The notes: generated from the letters alone by a model not told the origin. A DNA stretch of 64,000 bases from Sphingobacterium chungjuense (GCF_011316935.1 NZ_WLYS01000006.1:1-64000), one strand, 5' to 3'. Counted from the stretch's first letter, positions 35,652 through 44,089 are shown. Translations and numbers: made by a program.

Positions 35652-36215
35652 TTAGGGCATCAATACGTGATCAATCACATGAATCACGCCATTAGATTGA
35701 TGTACATCAGAGATCGTAATTTTAGCGTCTCCACCTTTGCTATCTTTGATATACAAATCTTTACCCTTTTTCCACACAGTCAATTTCTCGCCTTGTACCG
35801 TGGTCAATTCAGCTTTACCATCTTTATCTAACATTTTCCAAATGGCTTTGCCGTCTAATTTTCCGGCCACGACATGGTAGGTCAAGATATTGGTAAGCGT
35901 TGCTTTGTTTTCTGGCTTCACTAAGTTTTCTACTGTACCTGCTGGTAGCATGTCAAACGCAGCATTCGTAGGTGCAAAAACGGTGAAAGGACCTTTACCT
36001 GATAATGTTTCTACTAATCCAGCCGCCTTTACTGCTGCCACCAAAGTGGTATGATCTTTAGAATTAACGGCATTTTCAACGATGTTCTTAGAAGGATACA
36101 TCGGCGCGCCACCCACAGTAACTGTTTTCTCTTTTTGTTGTGCCTGCACATCTGTTGCTTGGTGCGTAAGTGCTAATGCTAATAATGCGGCACTAAATAA
36201 TGTTGCTCTTTTCAT
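35652..36215 (-). CDS. Exported fasciclin (FAS1) domain protein
   Basis: 187 residues from MKRATLFSAALLALAL with a signal cleaved near VQAQ (about 26). One FAS1 domain: FTVFAPTNAAFDML (H1 box) and NGVIHVIDHVLMP (H2 box). FAS1 proteins act in adhesion or at the cell surface, and in Bacteroidota often sit beside RskA-type anti-sigma genes, as here. The gene follows msrB on the minus strand, 88 bases apart. Confidence 0.9.
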   Translation of the reverse strand: MKRATLFSAALLALALTHQATDVQAQQKEKTVTVGGAPMYPSKNIVENAVNSKDHTTLVAAVKAAGLVETLSGKGPFTVFAPTNAAFDMLPAGTVENLVKPENKATLTNILTYHVVAGKLDGKAIWKMLDKDGKAELTTVQGEKLTVWKKGKDLYIKDSKGGDAKITISDVHQSNGVIHVIDHVLMP

Positions 36216-36303
36216 GGTAGTATGATTAAAGTGTAAATTTTTAAACTTCTTTCTCTTATCTACGACAACTTCCCAATCTTGGATGTAAAAAGATTCACTT
36301 TTT

Positions 36304-36837
36304 TTACTTTTTCTGAGCAACTGCCTTAGCATCAGGCTCAAAATCTAAACTAATGGAATTCATACAATAGCGTTTCCCCGTTGGCTCGGGCCCATCATCG
36401 AAAATATGTCCTAGGTGCGATTCACATCGACCACACTGTACCTCGGTACGCTCCATGCCGTGGGAATGATCCTGCAAATAAATAACGGATTTTTTGCGTA
36501 CAGGTTCATAAAATGAAGGCCAACCACAGGTGGAGGCAAATTTGGCATCTGCCCTAAAAAGTTGATTACCACATACGGCGCAATAATAAGTTCCCGGAGC
36601 ATCCAGATCTGTATACTTTCCGGTAAAAGCGCGTTCGGTAGCGCCCTCACGCGCTACGGCATAAAGATCGGCTGGAAGGATTTTTTTCCACTCCGTGTTG
36701 GACACCTTTATTTTCTTGGTATCTGTACGACTATAGTATGGATTGTTTTTCGATTGTGCTTGCACCGTTCCTATGGTAACAACCACAGCAAGCAGCAACA
36801 GTACTGTCGCTACCGAATTTGAATTACTTACTTTCAT
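36304..36837 (-). CDS. msrB: Peptide-methionine (R)-S-oxide reductase, exported
   Basis: 177 residues from MKVSNSNSVATVL, signal peptide ending VQAQ (about 27). MsrB fold with four zinc Cys (YCAVCGNQL and VQCGRCESH), the substrate site CGWPSFYEP, and catalytic Cys in KRYCMNS. Repairs oxidised Met in secreted proteins. Divergent from an ECF sigma gene, suggesting it is in that sigma factor's regulon. Confidence 0.94.
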   Translation of the reverse strand: MKVSNSNSVATVLLLLAVVVTIGTVQAQSKNNPYYSRTDTKKIKVSNTEWKKILPADLYAVAREGATERAFTGKYTDLDAPGTYYCAVCGNQLFRADAKFASTCGWPSFYEPVRKKSVIYLQDHSHGMERTEVQCGRCESHLGHIFDDGPEPTGKRYCMNSISLDFEPDAKAVAQKK

Positions 36838-36927
36838 ATCTTTTCCCTTTTTATGTATCATATACGTACACCTATTGGATAAGGTTTTCGGCTATTGGTT
36901 TATTCCGAAAGAAATTTCCGCTAATAC

Positions 36928-36957
36928 TTGATTTGTAATAAGTAATGCATACATTTG
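36928..36957 (+). promoter_or_regulatory. Promoter of the ECF sigma operon
   Basis: CTTG (TTG 36928-36930), 19 bases, TACATTTG (36950-36957): a good housekeeping-type promoter. The transcript would start about 10-14 bases before the TTG start codon. Confidence 0.7.
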
Positions 36958-36974
36958 AGTAAAATACAATTTGA

Positions 36975-37541
36975 TTGAGCCCCATTACACATCTTTCCGA
37001 AGAAACACTAATCAGTTTGCTCCAAAAAAGAGATCGCCGAGCATTCAACTATCTATATGATAGTTACTCTGGTGCACTCTATGGTGTAGTGATTCGTATC
37101 GTCTTGCACAAGAATTATGCGGATGAGGTGATTCAAAATGTATTTGTAAAAATTTGGAATAACATCGAGCAATTCGATGAACAAAAAGGTCGTGTATACA
37201 CCTGGATGCTGAATATTGCCCGCAATGCGGCCATTGATTACATCAAATCTAAGGGAGTAAAGAACGAACAAAAAAACCAATCGCTTCCCGATGTCGTAAA
37301 TAGGTCTGAGAGTTCGAATTATGCTGTGACAGAACCTCAAGAAAAAACGGATCTGATTGGACTTCAAGATGTGATCAACGAATTGAAGCCAGAATGGAAA
37401 AAGCTGATTGATTTGGCTTACTACCAAGGCTATACCCAAAAGGAAATCGCTGAAGAGTTAGATTTGCCTATCGGAACCGTGAAGACCCGGGTGCGAGCAG
37501 CACTGTTACAGCTAAAAGTAGTATTGAATGAATATCAATAA
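36975..37541 (+). CDS. ECF-type RNA polymerase sigma factor
   Basis: 188 residues. Region 2 (about 10-85: FNYLYDSYSGALYGVV, then ADEVIQNVFVKIWNNI and VYTWMLNIARNAAIDYIKSK) and region 4 (about 128-185: YYQGYTQKEIAEELDLPIGTVKTRV) are clear, with no region 3. The only usable start is TTG at 36975: an in-frame stop lies directly before it and the first ATG is deep inside region 2. The gene precedes the anti-sigma gene by 5 bases. Confidence 0.91.
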   Translation: MSPITHLSEETLISLLQKRDRRAFNYLYDSYSGALYGVVIRIVLHKNYADEVIQNVFVKIWNNIEQFDEQKGRVYTWMLNIARNAAIDYIKSKGVKNEQKNQSLPDVVNRSESSNYAVTEPQEKTDLIGLQDVINELKPEWKKLIDLAYYQGYTQKEIAEELDLPIGTVKTRVRAALLQLKVVLNEYQ

Positions 37542-37546
37542 TAGCA

Positions 37547-38365
37547 GTGGACATTAAAGAATACATATCGTCAGGAATTATAGAATCGTACGTTCTAGGC
37601 ATCGCTACCGAAGAGGAAGTGAGCATACTAGACTGTGTGCGCAACAAACATCCTGAAGTAGAAGCAGCAATCCGAGAGGCAGAGATCTTATTGGAGGATA
37701 CGGCGTTTCTGCAAGCGGCTATACCGCCTGCCGAGTTACGGGAGACGATATGGGCCAGTATTGAGCAGCAAGAAAACAATAAGCCAAACCAATCTTCTGT
37801 AAGTACAGAAGAAAATACAGAAGCTCCTGCCGTGACGAGTGCAGTATCAAATCGCCGTGTGATCCAATTTAGTCCATTGGCGATTGCCGCTACTGCTTTA
37901 TTAGTTTGCAGTGTAGGTTACAATGCGTATCTATATCAGCAACGTACCGCCACAGATGCCGCGATGGCACAAATCGAAACCAAAAACAAATCTTCGGAAC
38001 TACTCTTGGCCGATGCATACAAAAGCTTAGATATGTTGCAAAATCCTGCAGTAAGCATGATTTCCTTGGCTGGCGTAGAAACCAACCCGCAGTTGAGCGC
38101 TGTGGTACTTTGGAATAAGGAAGAAAGCCAAGTATATCTTATGGCCGACAAGTTACCCCATGCACCGGAAGGTAAACAATACCAGTTGTGGGCATTACTT
38201 GATGGGCAACCAATTGATGCAGGCATGGTTCCTTTGGAAAAAGGGGATGTAATGCATGCCATGAAATCCATCTCGAATGCCCAAGCATTTGCGATCACAT
38301 TAGAAGATAAAGGTGGTAGCCCAACACCTAATCTTGCGGAGTTACGTGTGATCGGACAAATCTAA
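37547..38365 (+). CDS. RskA-like membrane anti-sigma factor
   Basis: 272 residues with GTG start, after the sigma gene. N-terminal cytoplasmic sigma-binding part (SYVLGIATEEEVSIL is the usual anti-sigma helix), one membrane helix (about 108-127, LAIAATALLVCSVGYNAYLY), then a periplasmic RskA domain (YQLWALLDGQPIDAGMV, FAITLEDKGGSPTP). No zinc HxxxCxxC motif, so not a ZAS redox sensor. Would release the sigma factor on a periplasmic signal, likely by proteolysis. Confidence 0.9.
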   Translation: MDIKEYISSGIIESYVLGIATEEEVSILDCVRNKHPEVEAAIREAEILLEDTAFLQAAIPPAELRETIWASIEQQENNKPNQSSVSTEENTEAPAVTSAVSNRRVIQFSPLAIAATALLVCSVGYNAYLYQQRTATDAAMAQIETKNKSSELLLADAYKSLDMLQNPAVSMISLAGVETNPQLSAVVLWNKEESQVYLMADKLPHAPEGKQYQLWALLDGQPIDAGMVPLEKGDVMHAMKSISNAQAFAITLEDKGGSPTPNLAELRVIGQI

Positions 38366-38390
38366 TTTCATTTCTTTGTTGGATATACAC

Positions 38391-38421
38391 AACTCCATTC
38401 TATGATAGAATAGGAGTTTAT
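38391..38421 (+). terminator. Hairpin after the anti-sigma gene
   Basis: AACTCC-x-TTCTAT / ATAGAA-xx-GGAGTT (38391-38418) followed by only a few T. Plausible weak terminator. Confidence 0.45.
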
Positions 38422-38527
38422 CACGATGTTTTACATCTTGATGCCTAATACCGCTATAAGCGATCGTATTAGCTTTTGCACTTCACTTTATTTATTGGGA
38501 TCTGCCGCTGCCGTAATAAACAGCAAA

Positions 38528-38556
38528 AAGGTCTGTTTCTTTTCGAAACAGACCTT
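38528..38556 (-). terminator. Terminator of the ferritin-like gene pair
   Basis: 12-base perfect stem AAGGTCTGTTTC / GAAACAGACCTT (38528-38539, 38545-38556); on the minus strand it ends in TTTTTG. It lies about 95 bases after the last stop codon. Confidence 0.85.
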
Positions 38557-38594
38557 ACACTTACATCCCCCTCCCAATAATCGAAATAGATACA

Positions 38595-38646
38595 ATCTAT
38601 ATACTATAATCTTATAGTCTATATACTAAAATCTAGATACTATAAG
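38595..38646. repeat. Three imperfect AT-rich repeats
   Basis: TCTATATACTATAATCT (38595-38611), TCTATATACTAAAATCT (38617-38633, one mismatch) and TCTAGATACTATAAGT (38631-38646). They lie in the 3' leader-less space between the ferritin-like gene and its terminator, so they would be transcribed as 3' UTR. Function unknown; possibly just slipped-strand growth. Confidence 0.6.
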
Positions 38647-38651
38647 TACCC

Positions 38652-39485
38652 TTATGCTTGAATGAAAAGCGAAGCGATATCCAATACAGCTGGTGCTGTT
38701 AATGGTTCGTCGAAAGACTGTGTAGCAATAGCTGGTGTAAATCGACCACTCACACCTGTTAGCGTGGTAATATCTACTCCACCTTGTGCTACATTATCTT
38801 CGCCAGCATATACTGGATCTACTGCCGCGCCGATTCCAGAATCATTCGCTCCTGTAATCCAAGGTTTTTGGTTTGCTGCTGCGCCACCGCGTGCTCTACG
38901 CATAGATCTCACATGTGCCGCATGGCGTGCTTCCACAGAGTGGATTTGCAAAGCTGCCGTCAAAACGACGCGATTGCCCTTCAAAATACCAGCTTGACCT
39001 TTGTAAGCGCGTACTCCTGTATCTTCAAAAGCTTGCGCCAGCGCCAAAAAGGTATCGTAATCACTGAATACATTGGCAAAAGCACCGCCAGCGGTGAAGT
39101 CAAAATTAGGCTTAGCAACGGCATTTGACCCGAGCACACCTTTTAGAAACTCTACGTGCGCCACTTCGTGATCGCGAATAGTAACAATCGCCTGGCTCGG
39201 CGCGCCCGATGGAATCAAACCACCGGTGCTTGATCCGATCGTATAATATTCTGCTTCCAGATACTCTAGCGTCAGTGCATAGTTCAATACACCATTTACA
39301 TCGGTCGGTGCAGATTGTCCGTATGCTTTATTGAATAAAGCGGTAACGGCTAATGGCAATGCAGCCAAGGATACTTTTTGTCCTAGATTGAACATATTGC
39401 GAATCGCCTGACGACGGGGGCTGATTCGTTCGTTGAACTCAGGATCCACCTGAGAAATTGACTCAAAAATATTTTGTAAATTCAT
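38652..39485 (-). CDS. Ferritin-like domain protein, second of a tandem pair
   Basis: 277 residues. A four-helix bundle of the desiccation-associated Ferritin_2 family (about 65-205): LTLEYLEAEYY, RDHEVAHVEFL and IHSVEARHAAHVRSM supply the Glu/His residues of a possible di-iron site. An early SPRRQAIRNMFNLG followed by a hydrophobic stretch (to AYGQ, about 56) looks like a twin-arginine signal, although it starts late (residue 22). Homologous to the gene 23 bases upstream; the two are a tandem duplication. Confidence 0.83.
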   Translation of the reverse strand: MNLQNIFESISQVDPEFNERISPRRQAIRNMFNLGQKVSLAALPLAVTALFNKAYGQSAPTDVNGVLNYALTLEYLEAEYYTIGSSTGGLIPSGAPSQAIVTIRDHEVAHVEFLKGVLGSNAVAKPNFDFTAGGAFANVFSDYDTFLALAQAFEDTGVRAYKGQAGILKGNRVVLTAALQIHSVEARHAAHVRSMRRARGGAAANQKPWITGANDSGIGAAVDPVYAGEDNVAQGGVDITTLTGVSGRFTPAIATQSFDEPLTAPAVLDIASLFIQA

Positions 39486-39508
39486 GACGTTCTGTGTGTA
39501 GTTAGAAA

Positions 39509-40228
39509 TTAATAAGTTGGTAAATCGCGTACATCCACTTTCGACTTGATGAACGGTGCTGCAGTTTGCAACACTTTGGTCGGACTGTTAGAAACATCTA
39601 AGCCATTGCTATCAATCACCTCGCTATTCGCAAATGATCCATTGCTAATTAAGTCGCGGATTACCGCAGCATGGCGTGCTTCTACAGATACGATCTTACC
39701 AGCCAATAAAAGGTATTGCTCATCTTTGATTAACCAGCCTGCACCATTGTATGCAGATACACCTAAATCTTCAAAAGCCTTAGCCGTTCCTAAAACGCTA
39801 TCTCTGCTGGAGAAGTTGACAGCAGAGAAATCAAATTCTAAGGAATTGATTGCTCCTCTGCCCAATGCCGCCTTAAAGAACTCGCGGTGTGCTACCTCAT
39901 GATCGCGCACATCGGTAAGCAATTGCTTTTCTAGATCAGACATTCCGGAGAAAGGCTTGTTGGCCACTTCAATATAAAAAGCAGCTTCCAACTGCTCTAG
40001 AGCATAAGCGTAATTTAATATCGCAATATCGCCGCTCCCAAAATAGAAGCCGCTACCGTTCATATCATCTGGGCCATCATCTTTGGCGCAGCTAGCAAAA
40101 TTAAGTAAGGCAACACCAGCGAGACCGCCACCAGCTAATTTCAAAAAATTTCTTCTTTGAAGTCCTTTGCTTGTATGATCGGAGTCCTCCGCATACAATT
40201 GGTCTTTCAATGCGTTTGTTTCTTTCAT
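39509..40228 (-). CDS. Ferritin-like domain lipoprotein with Tat signal, first of a tandem pair
   Basis: 239 residues from MKETNALKDQL; the open frame reaches higher, but into the promoter region. RRNFLKLAGGGLAGVALL then FASC (Cys about 46): a twin-arginine signal with a lipobox, so a folded, probably metal-loaded lipoprotein. Ferritin_2 motifs ALEQLEAAFYIE, RDHEVAHREFF and SVEARHAAVIRDL match those of the paralog. The substrate or function is unknown; iron or peroxide handling is likely. Confidence 0.85.
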   Translation of the reverse strand: MKETNALKDQLYAEDSDHTSKGLQRRNFLKLAGGGLAGVALLNFASCAKDDGPDDMNGSGFYFGSGDIAILNYAYALEQLEAAFYIEVANKPFSGMSDLEKQLLTDVRDHEVAHREFFKAALGRGAINSLEFDFSAVNFSSRDSVLGTAKAFEDLGVSAYNGAGWLIKDEQYLLLAGKIVSVEARHAAVIRDLISNGSFANSEVIDSNGLDVSNSPTKVLQTAAPFIKSKVDVRDLPTY

Positions 40229-40342
40229 GACAATATATTTTAGTTTTAATATGATAGTTTTATGACATGTACGACTAAACCACTGAATCCGGTTTTTCAC
40301 CTATGTAATTATTTTCACATTTGTGGGTTTGCGCTAGTGTGA

Positions 40343-40387
40343 GGGCTATATTTATTTTCTAATTTATGTGGTTAGCCCGGTTTTTTT
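40343..40387 (+). terminator. Hairpin plus T run in the ferritin/ADH gap
   Basis: GGGCTA (40343-40348) pairs with TAGCCC (40373-40378) around a 24-base loop, then GG and seven T. No gene on this strand precedes it. It could end a short RNA or a divergent transcript. Otherwise the gap 40229-40485 shows no certain promoter. Confidence 0.4.
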
Positions 40388-40485
40388 CGTACCGGTGAAT
40401 ATAAAAGAGCAGCAAAATTGACAAACCAAAAATTGGTATTAATGGTTAAACATGTATTAATTTGTATAGACAAAAAGAGATAAAC

Positions 40486-41532
40486 ATGATAGCAACAAAA
40501 GGTTATGCCGCTCAGAAAGCGGGAGAGAAATTAGCAGCTTGGGATTTTGAGCGCAGAGATCTGGGTCCAAATGATGTGCAGTTCGATATTTTATACTGTG
40601 GTGTATGCCACTCCGATTTACATCAGATCCGTGATGATTGGTTTAAGGGGTTGTATCCAATGGTACCCGGGCATGAAATTGTAGGACGCGTTGCTCAGGT
40701 TGGCGATCAGGTTAGTAAATTTAAAGTAGGTGATCTAGTTGGCACTGGATGTATGGTGGATTCCTGCGGTCACTGCGAAAGTTGCCAAGACGGCGAGGAA
40801 CAATACTGTGCAGAGGGCAACATACAAACCTACAATAGTGTCAACAAATACACCGATGGAATGCCTACATATGGTGGTTATTCTAAAACAATCGTGGTCA
40901 AAGAAGAATTCGTATTACGCGTTCCTGAAAATTTACCATTAGAAGCTACAGCGCCATTATTGTGTGCAGGTATTACCACGTATTCTCCGCTTCGTCACTG
41001 GAAAGTAGGTAAAGGAACTAAGTTAGCTGTGCTTGGTCTTGGCGGCTTAGGCCACATGGCTGTCAAGTTTGGCGTTGCGTTTGGCGCTGAGGTAACGGTA
41101 TTGAGTACTTCCGAAGGAAAACGCGAAGATGCGAAACGTTTGGGTGCACATCACTTCATCGTAACCACGGATAAAGAGCAGTTCAAAGCCGCAAGAAGAT
41201 CTTTTGATTTTATACTAGATACCGTAAGTGCCGAGCATGATATTGCGGCCTACATGTCACTACTTAAGACAAATGGAACTCATATCTGTGTAGGTGTTCC
41301 ATCGAAACCAGCACAGATTCCACCATTCTCTTTGATTGGAGGAAGAAATAGTCTTAGCGGATCGTCTATTGGTGGCATTGCCGAAACACAGGAGATGCTT
41401 GATTTCTGCGGTGAACACAACATTGTTTCTGATGTAGAGGTTATAAACATAGATTACATCGATCAAGCCTACGAGCGAATGGAAAAAAATGATGTTAAAT
41501 ACCGCTTTGTAATCGACTTAGCATCATTATAA
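40486..41532 (+). CDS. Zinc-dependent NAD(P) alcohol dehydrogenase (YahK/cinnamyl type)
   Basis: 348 residues from MIATKGYAAQ. MDR family: catalytic zinc site CGVCHSDLH and GHEIVG, structural zinc Cys in CGHCESCQDGEEQYC, cofactor fold GLGGLGHMAVKF (about 182-193), and STSEGKREDAKRLGA, where Ser/Lys favour NADPH. Reduces aldehydes such as those from lipid or lignin breakdown. Followed by an old-yellow-enzyme gene 42 bases on; both are typical of electrophile detoxification. Confidence 0.92.
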   Translation: MIATKGYAAQKAGEKLAAWDFERRDLGPNDVQFDILYCGVCHSDLHQIRDDWFKGLYPMVPGHEIVGRVAQVGDQVSKFKVGDLVGTGCMVDSCGHCESCQDGEEQYCAEGNIQTYNSVNKYTDGMPTYGGYSKTIVVKEEFVLRVPENLPLEATAPLLCAGITTYSPLRHWKVGKGTKLAVLGLGGLGHMAVKFGVAFGAEVTVLSTSEGKREDAKRLGAHHFIVTTDKEQFKAARRSFDFILDTVSAEHDIAAYMSLLKTNGTHICVGVPSKPAQIPPFSLIGGRNSLSGSSIGGIAETQEMLDFCGEHNIVSDVEVINIDYIDQAYERMEKNDVKYRFVIDLASL

Positions 41533-41574
41533 AAGCACATATAAGTGCCTAATTTTAAAAAATAACGTATAATC

Positions 41575-42648
41575 ATGTCCATATTATTTAGCCCAATAAC
41601 TATAAAATCCATAACGCTAAAAAACCGTATTGTGACTTCACCGATGTGTATGTATTCATCAGAAGATGGCTTTGCTACAGATTGGCATTTGGTGCATTAC
41701 GGTACACGCGCGATGGGCGGCGCTGGCGCCGTGATGCTAGAAGCTTCTGCAGTACGAGCAGACGGACGGATATCCGTCGGCGATCTCGGCATTTATAAAG
41801 ATGGCCACATAGAAGGACTTTCTCGTATTGCCAAGTTTATAAAGGATAATGGCGCAGTTCCTGCGATCCAACTGGCGCATGCTGGTCGAAAAGGTAGTAC
41901 TTGGGTAGCTGGTGATCAAAGTAAAACATTGCATACCGAAGCAGAAGGCGGCTGGACTTTGCTGGCGCCTTCCCCGATTGCCTTTTCTTCGCACACGCCT
42001 ACTCCTCGAGAGATGACCGTCGAAGATATTCATCAGCTACAGCAAGACTTCAAAGCAGCGGCCAAAAGAGCGTTGCAAGCGGGTTTTGAATGGATAGAAA
42101 TACACAGTGCGCACGGTTATTTGATCAACGAATTTCTCTCTCCGTTATCTAACAAACGTAACGATTCTTATGGGGGAAGCATCGAGAACCGTGCTAAATT
42201 TCTTTTGGAAATCCTGAGCGCTGTGCAAGAAGAATGGCCAGCCGATCTTCCCATATCCGTACGTATTTCGGCGACAGATTGGTCGGATGAAGGATGGACT
42301 ATAGAAGATTCCAAATGGCTGACAGCAAAACTGATTACGGCAGGCGTGGATATTATTGATGTATCCAGTGGTGGCGTGATTGGCGGCGTACACATACCCG
42401 TTGGTGCGAGCTATCAAGTGCCATTGGCAAGCGCTTTAAAGCAATCTATTGGTAACAAGGCGGTGGTCAGCGCAGTTGGTATGATAACCAATGCTCAACA
42501 AGCGGAAACAATCTTGGTAAATGGTGATGCAGACTTAATATTCTTTGCTAGAGAATTATTGAGAAACCCATACTTCCCATTAGCTGCGGCCGCTGAGCTG
42601 GGCGAAGAAGTAAATCCGCCCGTACAATACAAGCGCGCTTTTGTCTAG
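41575..42648 (+). CDS. Old yellow enzyme, YqjM/NamA-type NADPH oxidoreductase
   Basis: 357 residues, FMN-dependent TIM barrel. Thermophilic-like/YqjM class marks: the redox-tuning Cys in TSPMCMYSSEDG (C24 region), WHLVHYGTRAMGGAG, IQLAHAGRKGS, the His pair IHSAHGYLINEFLSP and FFARELLRNPYFP. Reduces C=C bonds of enones and maleimides. Likely one operon with the alcohol dehydrogenase. Confidence 0.93.
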   Translation: MSILFSPITIKSITLKNRIVTSPMCMYSSEDGFATDWHLVHYGTRAMGGAGAVMLEASAVRADGRISVGDLGIYKDGHIEGLSRIAKFIKDNGAVPAIQLAHAGRKGSTWVAGDQSKTLHTEAEGGWTLLAPSPIAFSSHTPTPREMTVEDIHQLQQDFKAAAKRALQAGFEWIEIHSAHGYLINEFLSPLSNKRNDSYGGSIENRAKFLLEILSAVQEEWPADLPISVRISATDWSDEGWTIEDSKWLTAKLITAGVDIIDVSSGGVIGGVHIPVGASYQVPLASALKQSIGNKAVVSAVGMITNAQQAETILVNGDADLIFFARELLRNPYFPLAAAAELGEEVNPPVQYKRAFV

Positions 42649-42777
42649 CCGTGTATTCGCGGAAGAGGCGATGGCTCGCTTATGTGACACGGGATTATAC
42701 GCAATCATGACGAAAAGTAAAACTAATTAAGGTTATGATTGTCGTTATACGGAGATACGTTAAAGGATAAAAAGTAT

Positions 42778-43251
42778 ATGCAACAATCAACTAGAGAGCC
42801 GTTAGACATTTTACACGATTTGGTCGAAATCAATAATGATCGCATCGAAGGATATAGCAAGGCGATCGAATTGCTACCTGGCGGTCAACATACCGATCTA
42901 CGCAGCATATTTGAAAAGTACCGCGATCAATCTGCTGATTTTAAAACCGAGATTGCACCATTGGTCTTGCAGATTGGACAAGACCTGACAGAGCATACTC
43001 GCCTCAGTGGAAAGATTTTTCGTGCATGGATGAGTTTGAAAACGACCTTCTCTTCCGCAGATCGGCTTAATGTGCTTGAATTAGCGGAACAGGGAGAAGA
43101 AGAATTTGATAAAGTATATCAAAACTTCTTGGACCATGAAATTGGAGATGATAATCCTATTCGTGAGATGCTATTGCGACAAAGTCAAGATCAAAAGGCA
43201 GCTTACGATCATATCAAAATGTTGCACGACAATGCCAAAGTTAATGTGTAA
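42778..43251 (+). CDS. PA2169 family four-helix-bundle protein (DUF2383)
   Basis: 157 residues from MQQSTREPLD; a TTG 13 codons up is possible but less likely. LHDLVEINNDRIEGYSKAIE starts a ferritin-like helical bundle without obvious di-iron ligands throughout; FRAWMSLKTTFSSADR and LAEQGEEEFDKVYQNFLDHE are family marks. Found widely as a stress-induced soluble protein; function unknown. Confidence 0.86.
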   Translation: MQQSTREPLDILHDLVEINNDRIEGYSKAIELLPGGQHTDLRSIFEKYRDQSADFKTEIAPLVLQIGQDLTEHTRLSGKIFRAWMSLKTTFSSADRLNVLELAEQGEEEFDKVYQNFLDHEIGDDNPIREMLLRQSQDQKAAYDHIKMLHDNAKVNV

Positions 43252-43323
43252 AGTCTTCATTGGTTTTTAGGCAAAAGAAAAACAGAATACAACCTAGTTT
43301 TTCATAAAATATCTAGCTCGGTG

Positions 43324-43358
43324 ATCGGCCTAGTAAAAAATTATTAGGCCGATTTCTT
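43324..43358 (+). terminator. Terminator after the PA2169-type gene
   Basis: ATCGGCCTA / TAGGCCGAT (43324-43332, 43345-43353) with a 12-base A/T loop, then TTCTTTC. Confidence 0.82.
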
Positions 43359-43438
43359 TCGTTAGATGCCATAAAAGCCTCTCTTATTCCGCCGTATCCG
43401 ATTAAGCTTGCGAGTTAGGAATTTTCCCAGAAAATCCT

Positions 43439-43446
43439 TACCTTTG
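43439..43446 (+). promoter_or_regulatory. -7 element and start of a long 5' leader for the cold-shock-domain gene
   Basis: TACCTTTG fits TAnnTTTG; the -33 position has only TTAGG. The leader is then about 95 bases, with a stem GTCC-A-GCTA / TAGCT-A-GGAC-like hairpin at 43465-43486. Long structured leaders are usual for cold-shock genes. Confidence 0.55.
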
Positions 43447-43549
43447 TATCAACACCTCAAGATAGTCCAGCTAGACTAGCTAGGACACGGGATTAGTCAA
43501 CAAACATCAAGAGTTGACGATTTCATTATTGTTTCACTTAAATCCATAT

Positions 43550-43981
43550 ATGTCAAGAAATCAGCTCACATTCAAAAAGAAAGAACGCGCTAAAAAGCAA
43601 CAACTAAAGAAAAAAGAAAAGTTGGAGAAGCGAGAATACAATAAAGCGAACAACAACAAAGGAAAAGATTTAGAAGAAATGTTTGCCTATGTTGACGAGT
43701 TCGGTAATATCTCGAACACTCCACCAGAGACAACCTACAAATTCAAGGAAGAGGATTTGCAGCGTCCTGCTGACCCTACAGAAGTAGAACACTTCGGTAA
43801 AGTTTCTTATTTCAATGATGCCGGAAGATACGGTTTTATTCGTGACAACGAAACGAGTGAAACAGTGTATTTCAACGATCGCCTAGCGGGCATCGATCTT
43901 AAGATTGGTGACAAGGTGAAGTATAAATATGCGCGCAGCAAACAAGGTAATCAAATCACCGAAGTCGAGCTACAGAGTTAA
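43550..43981 (+). CDS. Cold-shock-domain protein with Lys-rich N-terminal arm
   Basis: 143 residues from MSRNQLTFKKKER. Residues 1-40 are strongly basic (KKKERAKKQQLKKKEKLEKR) and probably a charged helix; residues about 83-142 form a cold-shock beta barrel (GKVSYFNDAGRYGFIRDNE with RNP1-like aromatic residues, then VYFNDRL and VKYKYARSKQGNQITEVE). Binds RNA. Convergent with a DEAD-box helicase gene, a common functional partner. Confidence 0.88.
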   Translation: MSRNQLTFKKKERAKKQQLKKKEKLEKREYNKANNNKGKDLEEMFAYVDEFGNISNTPPETTYKFKEEDLQRPADPTEVEHFGKVSYFNDAGRYGFIRDNETSETVYFNDRLAGIDLKIGDKVKYKYARSKQGNQITEVELQS

Positions 43982-44035
43982 CCCTTCGTTGGTTGCTCAT
44001 CAGATGCATTACAATGCCTCTGCTATATAAAACAT

Positions 44036-44073
44036 AAAGCCCTGATAAGTATGATACTAATCAGGGCTTTTCT
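44036..44073. terminator. Bidirectional terminator between CSD and helicase genes
   Basis: AAAGCCCTGAT / ATCAGGGCTTT (44036-44046, 44060-44070) with a 13-base loop and T runs on both strands' exits. Confidence 0.9.
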
Positions 44074-44089
44074 TATGGAAGATACTTAG

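Noticed and set aside
38426-38617. Plus-strand open frame of 63 codons after the anti-sigma gene
   Set aside because: It runs through the terminator hairpin at 38528-38556 and has no protein-like pattern.
42649-42777. Possible small structured RNA between the old-yellow-enzyme and PA2169-type genes (CCGTGT...ACACGG)
   Set aside because: Only a 6-base stem with a large loop and no T run; not enough to call.
42688-43495. The 12-base word GACACGGGATTA in two intergenic places (42688 and 43484)
   Set aside because: A 12-base match is expected several times by chance in 64 kb and the flanks do not agree.
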